Below, piece after piece: positions 52,341 to 61,517 of a DNA stretch of 64,000 nucleotides. The stretch is from Pseudo-nitzschia pungens (lineage: Eukaryota; Bacillariophyta; Bacillariophyceae; Bacillariales; Bacillariaceae). The notes under the pieces are model-generated. The model was not told the origin of the DNA. It did no database searches and saw nothing but the letters and a program-made list of their open reading frames with translations. The stretch covers positions 6,421,001 through 6,485,000 of the forward strand of contig CM074758.1 of NCBI GenBank assembly GCA_037355855.1. Reading direction: 5' to 3'. The position numbers and the translations under genes were made by a program. Every line of letters starts with the position of its first letter. The stretch's first letter is position 1.

Positions 52341-52345
52341 CACTG

Positions 52346-53634
52346 ATGACCCAGCAGATACAGTAGAATGGCTACCACCAAATAAGCGATGAGGAAGAGC
52401 ACCTCCGGCAACTCCTATTCCCACTTGGAGAAGAAGCGCCGGAAGAATTCCATGGCAATAGTGCATTCCCACTTGCCCCGGACATGATTCAGTTCTACCA
52501 ACAAAAGGACACAGAAATCACGAGTGCTCTGGAAAAAGACAACCGACTAACCACCAAAATGGTGGAAGGTTATAGTCTAATCCACAAAGAAGGGAAGATC
52601 CTGATTCCCGACAAACTCAAGGAAAGGGTTATGGAATGGTACCACACCATGCTGGTCCATCCCGGAGAAAAGAGAATGGAACAGAGCATATGCTCAGTGT
52701 TCACCTGGAGAGGCCTCCGAAAGGACGTCCAGGACCTTTGCAAACACTGTCACACGTGCCAGATGTTCAAAAAGAGTGGCCGGAAGAAGTATGGACTACT
52801 ACCGGAAAAAGCAGCCGAAGTCACCACATGGTAGAGGGTCAATGTGGACCTCTGGGGACCGGCAACTGTCCACAACAAGAATGGTAAAGATTACCACATC
52901 CATGTTCTCACCATGGTGGACCCGGTGACCGGATGGTTTGAACTGGCGCACCTGAAGTACTCACCAAATGCAGCGGAAACCCAAAGATTGTTGGACAGTA
53001 CCTGGCTAGCAAGATATCCCCGACCGAAAGAAATCGGATTCGATGGTGGAAGTGAGTTCAAAGCAGAGTTCCAGGAACTCTGCGAGAACATGGGCATGAA
53101 AAGAAAGCCCAGTGGCGCCTGGAACCCCCAATCCAATGCTATATTGGAGAGGATCCACCAAGTGCTGAAGGATTGCCTACTATCCTTCAACCTGGAGCAG
53201 AGGGACCTCCATGAGAGGGACCCTTTCAAGGAATTCACCACCAAGGCAGCCTATGCTATTAGGAGTGCCATCCATACCACCCTGGGGTACTCCCCAGCGC
53301 AACTGGTTTTGGAAGGGACATGTTTATGCCTGTGAATTTCCCAGTGGATTGGGAAGCAATCCAAGCAAGGAAACAAAAGAGTATCCATAAGAGTAACATC
53401 AGGGAGAACCGGAAGAGGATTCCCCATGTCTATAAGGAAGGAGACTATGTCACCCTGGAAAGGAAGGGCATTATTCCAAAACTATCCTTCCCACGGCAGG
53501 GACCTTACAAGGTGCTCAAGGCCCATGATGATGGAACTGTAACTATCAAGACTGCTCCCTTTGTAACCGATTGGGTTAATATCAGGAGAGTGCATCCCTA
53601 TTATTGCAGGGATAGCCCCGAACTGGAGAAGTAA
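52346..53634 (+). pseudogene. D pol continued: integrase and GPY-like end, stops and frameshift
   Basis: After J the frame continues with DDPADTVEWLPP but meets stops. From about 52484 (MIQFYQQKDTE) the integrase zinc region is clear (HPGEKR..., CKHCHTCQMF). A single TAG at 52832-52834 interrupts before the catalytic core (VDLWGPA, IGFDGGSEF, NAILERIHQ, giving D, D, E). A frameshift near 53320 moves to the last frame, with GDYVTLERKG and FPRQGPYKVLKAHDDG, the GPY/F-type module. It ends at 53634. The protein could not be made as one chain. Confidence 0.85.
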
Positions 53635-53667
53635 CGATTCGTAATAGTCCCATGGAGGAGTATGCCG

Positions 53668-53853
53668 TGCACCGGAATACAGGCAAGAGTCTGCTCGGGA
53701 CTGGATTAAGGATAAGGATAAAAGAACAATCAGCGAGTCGACAGAATCGCCGATTCAGAGGGCTCTTAGAACTGTAGCAAATAGACTAACCAATAGAGCT
53801 CACAATTTGCATATCACTACTACTCTAATCACTAGTAGACCCGGGGTATGGCA
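53668..53853 (+). repeat. D 3' LTR, short (186 bp)
   Basis: It starts about 30 bases after the pol stop with TGCACCGGAATACAG and ends GGGTATGGCA, giving TG...CA. A minus-strand relative follows a D-type pol tail at the same distance (61692-61858). Another starts a minus element at 61349-61517. Confidence 0.6.
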
Positions 53854-54304
53854 TATCTCAGCTTGATTCTATGCAGATAACTTTTCCAACCTATGCAAGT
53901 CCTGCATCTGCCCTGATAATTGCATCCAATACAAGAACAGACAACCCAAATATGGGAAACTTCCTCCCAAAGAAGCCCCACTATCTCCTTTCGACAAAGT
54001 ACATGTGGATCTCATAGGCCCCTGGAAAATTACAGCTCAAGGCAAGACCTATAACTTCAAGGCTCTCACCTGTATTGATCCAGTCACAAACCTCCTCGAA
54101 ATCACCCGGATCAGAGACAAGTCATCACAGCATGTCTCAGATCAATTCAAAAACTGCTGGCTCTCAAGATATCCCAGACCTAACAGGTGCATCCATGACA
54201 ATGGTGGTGAGTTCCTAGGAGCTGAATTCCAAATCACCCTTAAGCAATATGAAATCCAATCTGTTCCCACTACAGTCAAGAATCCCCAAGCCAATGCCAT
54301 ATGC
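53854..54304 (+). pseudogene. F integrase, first part
   Basis: Encodes NLCKSCICPDNCIQYKN, VHVDLIGPW (first catalytic Asp), CIDPVTNLLEI and IHDNGGEFLGAEF (second Asp). It is then cut before the catalytic Glu by E at CCATATGC. It aligns with E pol from about residue 900. The 5' edge is where D inserted, so the zinc region is incomplete here, and the catalytic Glu lies in the continuation at 59933. Confidence 0.8.
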
Positions 54305-54584
54305 TGTGATATGCTAGTGTAGCATGAACCACGATTAAATAATTAACCGAATCCCACATACAAGCCGCCCGGCTTTAAATATAAGAGCTGACCGGTGTTT
54401 GAATACAAATATTCAAACTGTACGCCGGACGCTCCAGCAATGCATGTGCGCCGTTATTCAAATAGTAACAAGGCGCGCTCGTGTGTATTCAAACGTTCAC
54501 ACGAAAACTGAAATGCTCTTTTAAGAGTTAACGATTAGTCACTTTTTTTATACTACTCCAATTTTTCTACCTTAGAGTGTAACA
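54305..54584 (+). repeat. E 5' LTR (280 bp)
   Basis: TGTGATATGC ... TAGAGTGTAACA. It contains TTTAAATATAAGAGC (about 54374-54388), a possible TATA-like promoter element, and several ATTCAAA repeats. Confidence 0.9.
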
Positions 54585-54596
54585 CAGTAATTACTG
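54585..54596 (+). promoter_or_regulatory. E primer-binding position: 12-nt palindrome CAGTAATTACTG
   Basis: It directly follows the 5' LTR and is identical to the word at the same place in J although the LTRs have diverged. Conservation argues for a role in minus-strand priming or RNA dimer formation, but that is inference. Confidence 0.55.
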
Positions 54597-54700
54597 TTTA
54601 TCTTCAACGTAGGAAAACAGTAGAATTCAGTACTGAAACAAAACAATCGAACAAACAACCCTTATCCTCAACAACAGAGGCAAGTTGTGTCTCCAACAAG

Positions 54701-55729
54701 ATGGCCGGTATCTACAGAGACCCACCTATCACCTACAAGAGCTCCTTCGATCGAACCAAGCCAAAGCTCTTTACCCTCTACAACGTCGATGAGGAGCGGA
54801 CTGACAGCATGAAGGTCCCACTGTTCACAGAGACCGGAGGATTGGAAGAACTTCTCTATGTGGAGGAGTCTTTCCGGAACGCCGCCAAGCTCCTAAGACT
54901 TCCGATTGATATCTACCTCACTCACTTCAGTCGCTGTCTCACAACTGATGCTCAGAGCAAGTGGAATGACATGATAAAAGACCCCCTGGATCCAGAAGAA
55001 TATCAATACTCCCAAGACGAGATTGGCGGATATGAACAAGCGTTCCTTGATTTTACCAAGCTCTACTGCAATGCCAGAGACGCCAGAGACATCATGCACA
55101 CCTATCTACGCAGCCCGGAGTGTCGAAAGACCCCATCAGCTACATGCAAGGAACACGCCGACCGGATCCTCATCCTCATGAAGTACACCCAAAAACTAGA
55201 TGGGAGCAGCGCTCCTCTCTCTAAAGTGGAGAAACTCACTATCCTTCTCCATTCTTTCCCCTCTTCATGGATTGAGAGCTATGGCATAATCCACAGTGGA
55301 ATCCAAGAAGATACAACAGTACAACACATTGTGGATCACATGAGCTGTCACGAGCGCCAATCCAACAAGAAGAGCAACAAGAATAACAACAAGCAACAGA
55401 AGCGCTCAAACAACTCCAACAACAACAATTCGCGCAAGCGCAACTCGCAGAACCACAAGGGCAACAACAATAAGAAGAAATCCAACCCTTGCAGGATCCC
55501 TGGTCACAACCATGACTGGTTGGAGTGCTCGAAGAACAAGTACTCTAAGAACTACAACAAGCCTTCTCACTCCAAACAAGCTGAAACGTTCCACACTCAG
55601 GCTCAGCTTATCTCCGGAAGCAATGAAACCTTCCAAGCACACATGCGAGCAGCAGTGGAATCCTACCACACAGCACATGGAGGCCGTACAGAGAGAAGCA
55701 TCGATGGGGAACTCATATGGCTCCCCTGA
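54701..55729 (+). CDS. E Gag (342 aa)
   Basis: Starts MAGIYRDPPITYKSSFDRTKP; the ATG follows a leader shared with J (CCTCAACAACAGAGGCAAG). The conserved domain is about residues 1-205, a Lys/Asn tract about 215-258, and the Cys/His motif CRIPGHNHDWLEC at 264-276. The C-terminus ends TERSIDGELIWLP with TGA (55727-55729). After that TGA the same frame stays open to 56218 and is conserved with H. Role: particle formation and RNA packaging. Close to J Gag and complete. Confidence 0.9.
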   Translation: MAGIYRDPPITYKSSFDRTKPKLFTLYNVDEERTDSMKVPLFTETGGLEELLYVEESFRNAAKLLRLPIDIYLTHFSRCLTTDAQSKWNDMIKDPLDPEEYQYSQDEIGGYEQAFLDFTKLYCNARDARDIMHTYLRSPECRKTPSATCKEHADRILILMKYTQKLDGSSAPLSKVEKLTILLHSFPSSWIESYGIIHSGIQEDTTVQHIVDHMSCHERQSNKKSNKNNNKQQKRSNNSNNNNSRKRNSQNHKGNNNKKKSNPCRIPGHNHDWLECSKNKYSKNYNKPSHSKQAETFHTQAQLISGSNETFQAHMRAAVESYHTAHGGRTERSIDGELIWLP

Positions 55730-56218
55730 CTCCACGAAGGCTCCAAGCTTTCAAAGAAGCCCCGGGCTTTGACAAAACCAGCAATCACCTTGCCTCCAGC
55801 TCCCCAGGAACTGGATGCCAGCACAGCCCTGCTGTCTGGGATGACGCATGGAGGAGATCTCCCGGATAAAGAGGGGAAGGAACCTACAGGATGGAGTATT
55901 CCTGTTGAAAGCTCAGCAAAGCCTGCGAACGCAGCAAAAACAATCGTCCGAAACATCCTCCAGGATATAATACGTGGATCAGAATCGATCAAAGGGTACA
56001 GACGCAACATCGATCAACGCGATCGATCTGAAGAAGACAGCAGCAACAAATGGACCAACCTTGTCCCTGGCAAGAAATTGGTCTACCGGTACAGCAAAAA
56101 ACTTCTATTGCAATACCGGAAAACCCAGAGACTACACCAAAGGAGGTGCGCTGGAGCAAAATTATTTAAAACTGCTGTCGACTGCTGGAAATCCAGCAGA
56201 ACAGGCATCCCCGAATAA
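55730..56218 (+). CDS. E gag-pol linker frame after the gag TGA
   Basis: This is the same frame as gag, 162 codons from the TGA to a stop at 56218, overlapping the start of the pol frame. It includes LTKPAITLPPAPQELDASTALLSGMTHGGDLP and GKEPTGWS (split here only by description), shared with H at about 23600-23680. Conservation of that peptide suggests translation, perhaps by TGA read-through or reinitiation at an internal Met (55769). The pol frame (open from 55773) also reads a plausible peptide before the protease, so which frame is used over 55973-56218 is open. Confidence 0.45.
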   Translation, partial: LHEGSKLSKKPRALTKPAITLPPAPQELDASTALLSGMTHGGDLPDKEGKEPTGWSIPVESSAKPANAAKTIVRNILQDIIRGSESIKGYRRNIDQRDRSEEDSSNKWTNLVPGKKLVYRYSKKLLLQYRKTQRLHQRRCAGAKLFKTAVDCWKSSRTGIPE

Positions 56219-59200
56219 GAGCAACGTGGCTCCTATTCTTCTAACCAACGTACAGTACATACAAGGCATCCCCCTCAAAGCAAGACCACTATTAGCGCTA
56301 CTAGATAGTGGATCCTCCGGAACTCTAATCAACAAAAGAGCACTACCATTTGGCACTATGCCACTTCGAAGCAAGCATCAAGTCATAACTACTACAGCCA
56401 ACGGAAGCTTCGATACTACAGAATACGTCATCATGAAGAACATTAAGTTACAAGAGTTCGGCAACTATACCATCGATCAACAAGAGGCAAGGCTCTTCCA
56501 TTCCCCAAACTGCAAATACGATTTAATACTAGGCAGAGACTTTCTCCACCTAGCAAAGATCAATCTCCTATTCAAAGAAGGAGCAGTTCAGTGGATGGAT
56601 AGAACCATTCCTATGAAGGATACCTCCTCCCTATACCACGAGTCAGACTACACCATGCTCATGGAAGAACTAGAAGACGCCGAACTCTTCGCTGATGATC
56701 CTTCCTTCGCCAATCCATACAAGTCCAAGGTCATCCTAGACAGAGCCTACCAAGAAACAGATCCATCTACAGTCGCACAACAGCAGTCCCACATGTCCGA
56801 AGCAGAGCAACACCAGTTCCAAGCAATACTGAACAAGTATCCAAATGTCTTCAATGGAGAACTTGGCAAGTATCCACACAAGCAAATCTCTCTAAGACTG
56901 AAGCCCGGATCCAAGCCCATCCACAAGAAGCCATATCCAGTCGCATACAAAAGAGAAGACCTATTCAAAAGGGAGCTCCAGAATCTTTGTAATGATGGAG
57001 TACTCAAGCGTTGTACTGGACCGGCTGAATGGGCATTCCCTACCTTTATTGTTCCAAAGAAAGACAACAGAGTTAGATGGGTATCAGACTTCAGAGAACT
57101 GAATGAACTCCTTGAGCGCAGACCTTATCCCATACCAAGGATACAAGATATCATGAACAAGCGTGGCAAGTATACTCACTTTACCAAGATCGATTTGTCC
57201 ATGCAATACTACTGCTTCGAACTGGATGACGCAAGCAAGAAACTCTGTACCATAGTAACCCCATATGGTTGCTATGAATACCAAAGACTACCAATGGGTG
57301 TCAAAGTCTCTCCAGATGTTGCCCAGCAACTAATGGAAGATATACTACAAGACACCGACTGCACTGTTTATATTGATGATATTGGCATCTGGACCAATGG
57401 ATCCTTTGACCTCCACATGAAGACCATTGACAAGATCCTCGACAGACTTAACCAGAATGGCCTCAAGTGCAACCCACTCAAATGTGATTGGGCTGTACAA
57501 GAAACCGACTTCCTTGGATATTGGATGACACCTACAGCAGTTAAGCCCTGGCGTAAGAAGATAGAAGCCATCCTACACATGGACCGGCCAAGAACTGTGA
57601 CCCAAGTCAAGTCCTTCCTCGGCGCCGTAGGTTACTACAGGGATATGTGGCCTCGCAGATCACATGTCTTAGCTCCTCTATTTGATATCACAGGGACCCC
57701 CAAGAAAACTCCCCAAGCAGCTGCCATCAAGGGCAAGCAAAGGAAAGCTCCTTCAACTTTCACTTGGGGTCCTGCTCAAGATAAAGCCTTTCAAGAGATG
57801 AAAGCAATGGTGGCAACAGATGCGCTGAACACCTATCCAGACCTTAACAAGCCCTTTGAACTGTATACTGATGCCTCCGACCTACAACTAGGCGCTGCCA
57901 TCCTACAAGATGGCAAGCCTATTGCATACTGGTCCAAGAAACTGTCTGATGCCCAAAAGAACTATACTACTACAGAGAAAGAACTCCTCGCAATTGTACT
58001 CTGTTGCAAAGAGTACCGAAAAATGCTACTTGGTGGTGTTATCAACGTATACACCGACCACAAGAACCTTACATTCAGGACCCTTTCAGTCCACCGAGTC
58101 CTCCGGTGGAGACTATTCCTAGAAGAATTCGGTGTCAACCTCACCTATATTGAAGGCAAGAGGAATGTTCTTGCTGATGCCTTCTCCAGACTCCCCAGGA
58201 TGGATCCACCTACTGTGGGGAAGAAAGAAGCCCTTGGTAAGGGCACTCTTATTAATTTTTTGAAACTTGAAGTCCCCAAGCAAGATGAAGAATTGTTCTT
58301 AGCAGAGTTCCCAAACCTATTCCAGCACTTATGCAATGACGCAGACCAGGAGTTATACTCTTGTTTGCTGAACAATGAGTGTCTAGTCAATCTACCAAAC
58401 AACCAAGACATGGAATGCCCGGTTAACTATAACAAGATATACCTCCATCAGCAAAAGGATCCGACTGTCAAGTTCAAGATCCAATCCAAAGCATTCTTCT
58501 ACCAGGAATTACAAGGCAATAACATCCTTTGCTATGCCAACCAATCCAATCCAGATAATTGGAGAATTTACATACCAAGCTCTCTTACGAACGATACCAT
58601 CAAATGGTACCATCTCCTGTTGGGTCATTGTGGATCCACCAGATTATATAAGACTATCTCAGCTCGCTTCTACGCAGACAACCTGTCCAACTTGTGCAAG
58701 TCCTACATTTGCCCTGATGACTGCATCCAATACAAGAGCAGGCAAGCTAAATATGGAAAGCTTCCCCCCAAAGAAGCGCCAATATCTCCCTTCGATGAAG
58801 TCCATGTTGATCTCATAGGCCCCTGGAAGATTACAGCTCAAAACAAGACCTACAACTTCAAGGCCCTCACCTGTATTGATCCAGTTACCAACCTTCTTGA
58901 AATCATCCGGATCAGAGATAAATCTTCTCAACATGTCTCTGATCAATTCAAGAACTGCTGGCTCGCAAGATATCCCAGACCAAACAGATGCATACATGAC
59001 AATGGTGGTGAATTCCTAGGGGCTGAATTCCAACTCACCCTCAAACAGTATGGAGTCCAATCAGTCCCCACTACAGTGAAGAATCCACAAGCTAATGCCA
59101 TCTGCGAGCGAGTCCACCACACAGTGGCTGATATCCTATGCGTTCTAGTACATGTCAACCCTCCACAAGTTAATGCTAGAGCCACTCAGCTAATGGACAA

Positions 59201-59618
59201 CGCGCTGGCAACATGCATGCATGCCTCCAGGTGTGCCATCAGTACCTCCCTACAGGCATCTCCCGGTTCCCTGGTATTTAACAGGGACATGATGATAGAT
59301 CTACCACTAACATCCAACCTGCTGGCACTTAAGCAACTGAGACAACAGGGAATCAACAGGGCCCTGCTCCGAGACAATGCTAAACGAGTAGAACATACCT
59401 TTCGGATCAATGATAAGGTATGGTTGCAGGAGCCGGATCCGGACAAGCTACAGCCTAGAAGAACAGGTCCCTTTCCTATCATCCAAGTTAATGATAATGG
59501 TACAGTAAAATTGCAGAAGACCCCTTCAGTGTCCGGAACAGTGAACATTCGGAAGCTAACCCCGTACAAGGAACCATCGAACGAGTCGGAGTCGCCGGCA
59601 ATTCACTGGTCAACTTGA
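55974..59618 (+). CDS. E Pol: protease, reverse transcriptase, RNase H, integrase (1,214 aa from first possible start)
   Basis: The frame is open from 55773; the first possible start in the track frame is a GTG at 55974, so true initiation is unclear. Protease LLDSGSSGTLINKRALP (Asp111). Reverse transcriptase about 300-570, with DFRELNELL, LPMGVKVSPD and YIDD (466-469). RNase H about 620-750, LYTDASDLQLG (Asp633) and TTEKELLAIV. Integrase zinc-type region about 880-930 (GHCGSTRLYK, CKSYICPDDC) and core with Asp946, Asp1009 and Glu1045 (35 residues apart). The GPF module RRTGPFPIIQVNDNG is near 1160. All catalytic residues are present and no stop interrupts, so this is the likeliest active pol here. 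Confidence 0.92.
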   Translation: MDQNRSKGTDATSINAIDLKKTAATNGPTLSLARNWSTGTAKNFYCNTGKPRDYTKGGALEQNYLKLLSTAGNPAEQASPNKSNVAPILLTNVQYIQGIPLKARPLLALLDSGSSGTLINKRALPFGTMPLRSKHQVITTTANGSFDTTEYVIMKNIKLQEFGNYTIDQQEARLFHSPNCKYDLILGRDFLHLAKINLLFKEGAVQWMDRTIPMKDTSSLYHESDYTMLMEELEDAELFADDPSFANPYKSKVILDRAYQETDPSTVAQQQSHMSEAEQHQFQAILNKYPNVFNGELGKYPHKQISLRLKPGSKPIHKKPYPVAYKREDLFKRELQNLCNDGVLKRCTGPAEWAFPTFIVPKKDNRVRWVSDFRELNELLERRPYPIPRIQDIMNKRGKYTHFTKIDLSMQYYCFELDDASKKLCTIVTPYGCYEYQRLPMGVKVSPDVAQQLMEDILQDTDCTVYIDDIGIWTNGSFDLHMKTIDKILDRLNQNGLKCNPLKCDWAVQETDFLGYWMTPTAVKPWRKKIEAILHMDRPRTVTQVKSFLGAVGYYRDMWPRRSHVLAPLFDITGTPKKTPQAAAIKGKQRKAPSTFTWGPAQDKAFQEMKAMVATDALNTYPDLNKPFELYTDASDLQLGAAILQDGKPIAYWSKKLSDAQKNYTTTEKELLAIVLCCKEYRKMLLGGVINVYTDHKNLTFRTLSVHRVLRWRLFLEEFGVNLTYIEGKRNVLADAFSRLPRMDPPTVGKKEALGKGTLINFLKLEVPKQDEELFLAEFPNLFQHLCNDADQELYSCLLNNECLVNLPNNQDMECPVNYNKIYLHQQKDPTVKFKIQSKAFFYQELQGNNILCYANQSNPDNWRIYIPSSLTNDTIKWYHLLLGHCGSTRLYKTISARFYADNLSNLCKSYICPDDCIQYKSRQAKYGKLPPKEAPISPFDEVHVDLIGPWKITAQNKTYNFKALTCIDPVTNLLEIIRIRDKSSQHVSDQFKNCWLARYPRPNRCIHDNGGEFLGAEFQLTLKQYGVQSVPTTVKNPQANAICERVHHTVADILCVLVHVNPPQVNARATQLMDNALATCMHASRCAISTSLQASPGSLVFNRDMMIDLPLTSNLLALKQLRQQGINRALLRDNAKRVEHTFRINDKVWLQEPDPDKLQPRRTGPFPIIQVNDNGTVKLQKTPSVSGTVNIRKLTPYKEPSNESESPAIHWST

Positions 59619-59647
59619 AGTAGGCTTCGACTAATCATGAGGCACTA

Positions 59648-59927
59648 TGTGATATGCTAGTGTAGCATGAACCACGATTAAATAATTAACCGAATCCCAC
59701 ATACAAGCCGCCCGGCTTTAAATATAAGAGCTGACCGGTGTTTGAATACAAATATTCAAACTGTACGCCGGACGCTCCAGCAATGCATGTGCGCCGTTAT
59801 TCAAATAGTAGCAAGGCGCGCTCGTGTGTATTCAAACGTTCACACGAAAACTGAAATGCTCTTTTAAGAGTTAACGATTAGTCACTTTTTTTATACTACT
59901 CCAATTTTTCTACCTTAGAGTGTAACA
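59648..59927 (+). repeat. E 3' LTR (280 bp)
   Basis: Matches 54305-54584 except at one seen position. Preceded by the purine-rich AATCATGAGGCACTA. Confidence 0.9.
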
Positions 59928-59932
59928 TATGC
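59928..59932. repeat. TSD of E (TATGC)
   Basis: Exact copy of 54300-54304. Joining the two sides restores the F codons for NAICERV. Confidence 0.9.
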
Positions 59933-60438
59933 GAGCGAGTATATCACACAGTAGCTGATATCTTGCGAGTCCTAGTATATGTGAATCCTCCACAGGCTAA
60001 TGCCAGAGTTACTCAGTTAATGGACAACGCCCTTGCTATATGCATGCATGCCTCTTGATGTGCAGTCAGCGCTTCCTTACAAGCTTCTCCAGGCTCCCTG
60101 GTGTTCAACAGGGACATGATGATAGATTTACCATTAACTTCCAACCTATTGGCCCTGAAGAAGCTTAGACAACAAGGAATCAACAGAGCGCTGCTCAGGG
60201 ACAATGCCAAAAGGATAGACCATACATTTTGGACCAATGACAAGGTATGGTTGCAAGAACCGGATCCAGACAAGCTACAGCCCTGAAGAACAGGACCCTT
60301 TCTCACTACCCAAGTCAACGAGAATGGTAGAGTAAAACTGCAGAAAGCCCCTTCAGTGGTCAAAACAGTGAACATCCGGAAGCTAACTCCTTACAAGGAA
60401 CCGGAGTGGGAGTCTTCAACCATTCATTGGTCAGCTTA
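59933..60438 (+). pseudogene. F integrase C-terminal part with stops
   Basis: It continues F from the catalytic Glu (CERVYHTVADI). A TGA occurs in MHAS-stop-CAVS (about 60057-60059) and another in LQP-stop-RTGPF (about 60284-60286). It ends TIHWSA. Homologous to E pol residues about 1044-1214. The protein could not be completed without suppressing both stops. Confidence 0.85.
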
Positions 60439-60468
60439 AAGCAGAATTCGTTCAATCATGAGGCACTA

Positions 60469-60725
60469 TGTGACATGCTAGCGTACAAGCATAAACCATG
60501 ATTAAATAATTAACTGAATCCCACATACAAGCTAACCGGTGTTTGAAATAATTCAAACTATACGTTGGACGCTCCAACAATGCATGTGTGCCGTTATTCA
60601 AATAGTGGCAAGGCATGCTTGCAGATATTCAAACGTTCACATGGAAACTGAAAAGCTCTCTTAAGAGTTAATGATTAGTCACAATTTTTCATACTACTCT
60701 GAATTTTCTACTTTAGAGTGTAACA
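60469..60725 (+). repeat. F 3' LTR (257 bp)
   Basis: TGTGACATGC ... TAGAGTGTAACA. Related to the E LTR with a deletion of the CCGCCCGGCTTTAAATATAAG part. Confidence 0.85.
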
Positions 60726-61348
60726 CCACAGTTCTCGTGATATCTCGTGTTGTAACTGATTTATTTCACTTTTGCACAGTGGTAGGAGTTGTTTCTCTCT
60801 TTATTTCATGGGAATCCTTTGGTTCCCCGGAGTTGTTTCTCTTTTTATTTCATGGGAATGGATTCCTGTGGTTCTCCAGCGTTGCTCCTCTGTTAAGCAT
60901 TTGCTGGGCCGGTCCCACTTCCCTTTTCCCATGGGATTGGTGGTGTTTGAGTATTTATTATATACCTTCCCTGATATCCGTATATTTTGGTTTTGGTTGG
61001 CATCCCCTTCTTCTGTCTGTCCATCCACTCAGTGTTGGTCCAATTAGTTCACTCACTGGATTTTGTGTCACTTTTTTGACACTTATTTTTTTGTTTGATT
61101 ATTTCTGTTGTCGACCATGGTCCTGTTGAGGTCCTCAGGTGTCTCTGTTGTTGCTGTTGCTCCATTCAATGGTGCTAACTGCTCCTGGGATTGGTGTTCC
61201 TTAGTGCTGCAGACACCGGAATGTCTTTCTCCCTGTCTTTGCTTCTCTATGCCTCCATTTTTTGGTAGTTTCCTTATCGTTGGTTTTTCAGCCGATCGGT
61301 CGGTTGTTCTGCTCATGGTCATCAGCGCTCAGCTTGATTTTAAAATCA
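60726..61348 (-). pseudogene. K: start of a minus-strand D-type element (gag-like leader ORF), truncated
   Basis: Directly inside the short LTR at 61349-61517 is a 14-nt palindrome (61335-61348). About 30 bases further is an ATG opening a 78-codon hydrophilic frame (MSRTTDRSAEKP ... NRNNQTKK, to about 61083). A second hydrophilic frame follows at 60801-61028. The first position fits a gag start, but I cannot confirm homology. The plus strand here has repeated TTGTTTCTCTNTTTATTTCATGGGAAT (60790-60860). The element is cut off at the F LTR. Confidence 0.35.
61335..61348 (-). promoter_or_regulatory. K primer-binding position: 14-nt palindrome TGATTTTAAAATCA
   Basis: A perfect palindrome directly inside the short LTR, as CAGTAATTACTG is in E and J. 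The sequence differs but the geometry is the same. Confidence 0.45.
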
Positions 61349-61517
61349 TGCCATACCCTGGGTCTACTAGTGAATAGAATAGTAGTGATATGCAAATTGT
61401 GAGCTCTATTCATTAGTCTATTGCTATTGCTTCCGACAATCGCAAGTCTCCTGTAATTCAGCAATTCCGGAGACTCGCCAATTCTTAGTCCTGAGTAAAC
61501 TCGTGATTGTTCCGGCA
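61349..61517 (-). repeat. Short LTR of K (169 bp)
   Basis: Minus strand TGCCGGAACAATCACG ... CAGGGTATGGCA. Related to 32268-32447, 53668-53853 and 61692-61858. Confidence 0.55.

Larger units (their letters stand above)
48081..53853 (+). mobile_element. D: broken Ty3-type element with short 3' LTR, split by J
   Basis: Order: protease, reverse transcriptase, RNase H, [J insertion 50023-52340], integrase, GPY-like end, short LTR (53668-53853). This pol order is that of Ty3/gypsy elements. The gag and 5' LTR are missing because LINE sequence abuts at 48080. It carries at least three frameshifts and two stops. Its right edge joins element F inside the integrase coding region. Confidence 0.75.
54305..59927 (+). 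mobile_element. E: full-length Ty3-type LTR retrotransposon
   Basis: 280-bp LTRs (54305-54584 and 59648-59927) flank gag (54701-55729), a linker frame and a 1,214-codon pol. The TSD TATGC is at 54300-54304 and 59928-59932. I see one difference between the LTRs (AGTAACAAGG against AGTAGCAAGG), so this is among the youngest insertions in the window. It interrupts F. Pol order protease, reverse transcriptase, RNase H, integrase defines the Ty3/gypsy type; no chromodomain is visible. Confidence 0.92.
53854..60725 (+). mobile_element. F: Ty3-type element (E family), split by E; 5' part lost
   Basis: The integrase coding sequence at 53854-54304 continues at 59933-60438 once E is removed. A 3' LTR follows at 60469-60725. 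F is similar to E along its length but more diverged and carries stops. Its left edge is the insertion point of D (TATCTCAGCTTGA, matching TATCTCAGCTCGC in E). Confidence 0.8.
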
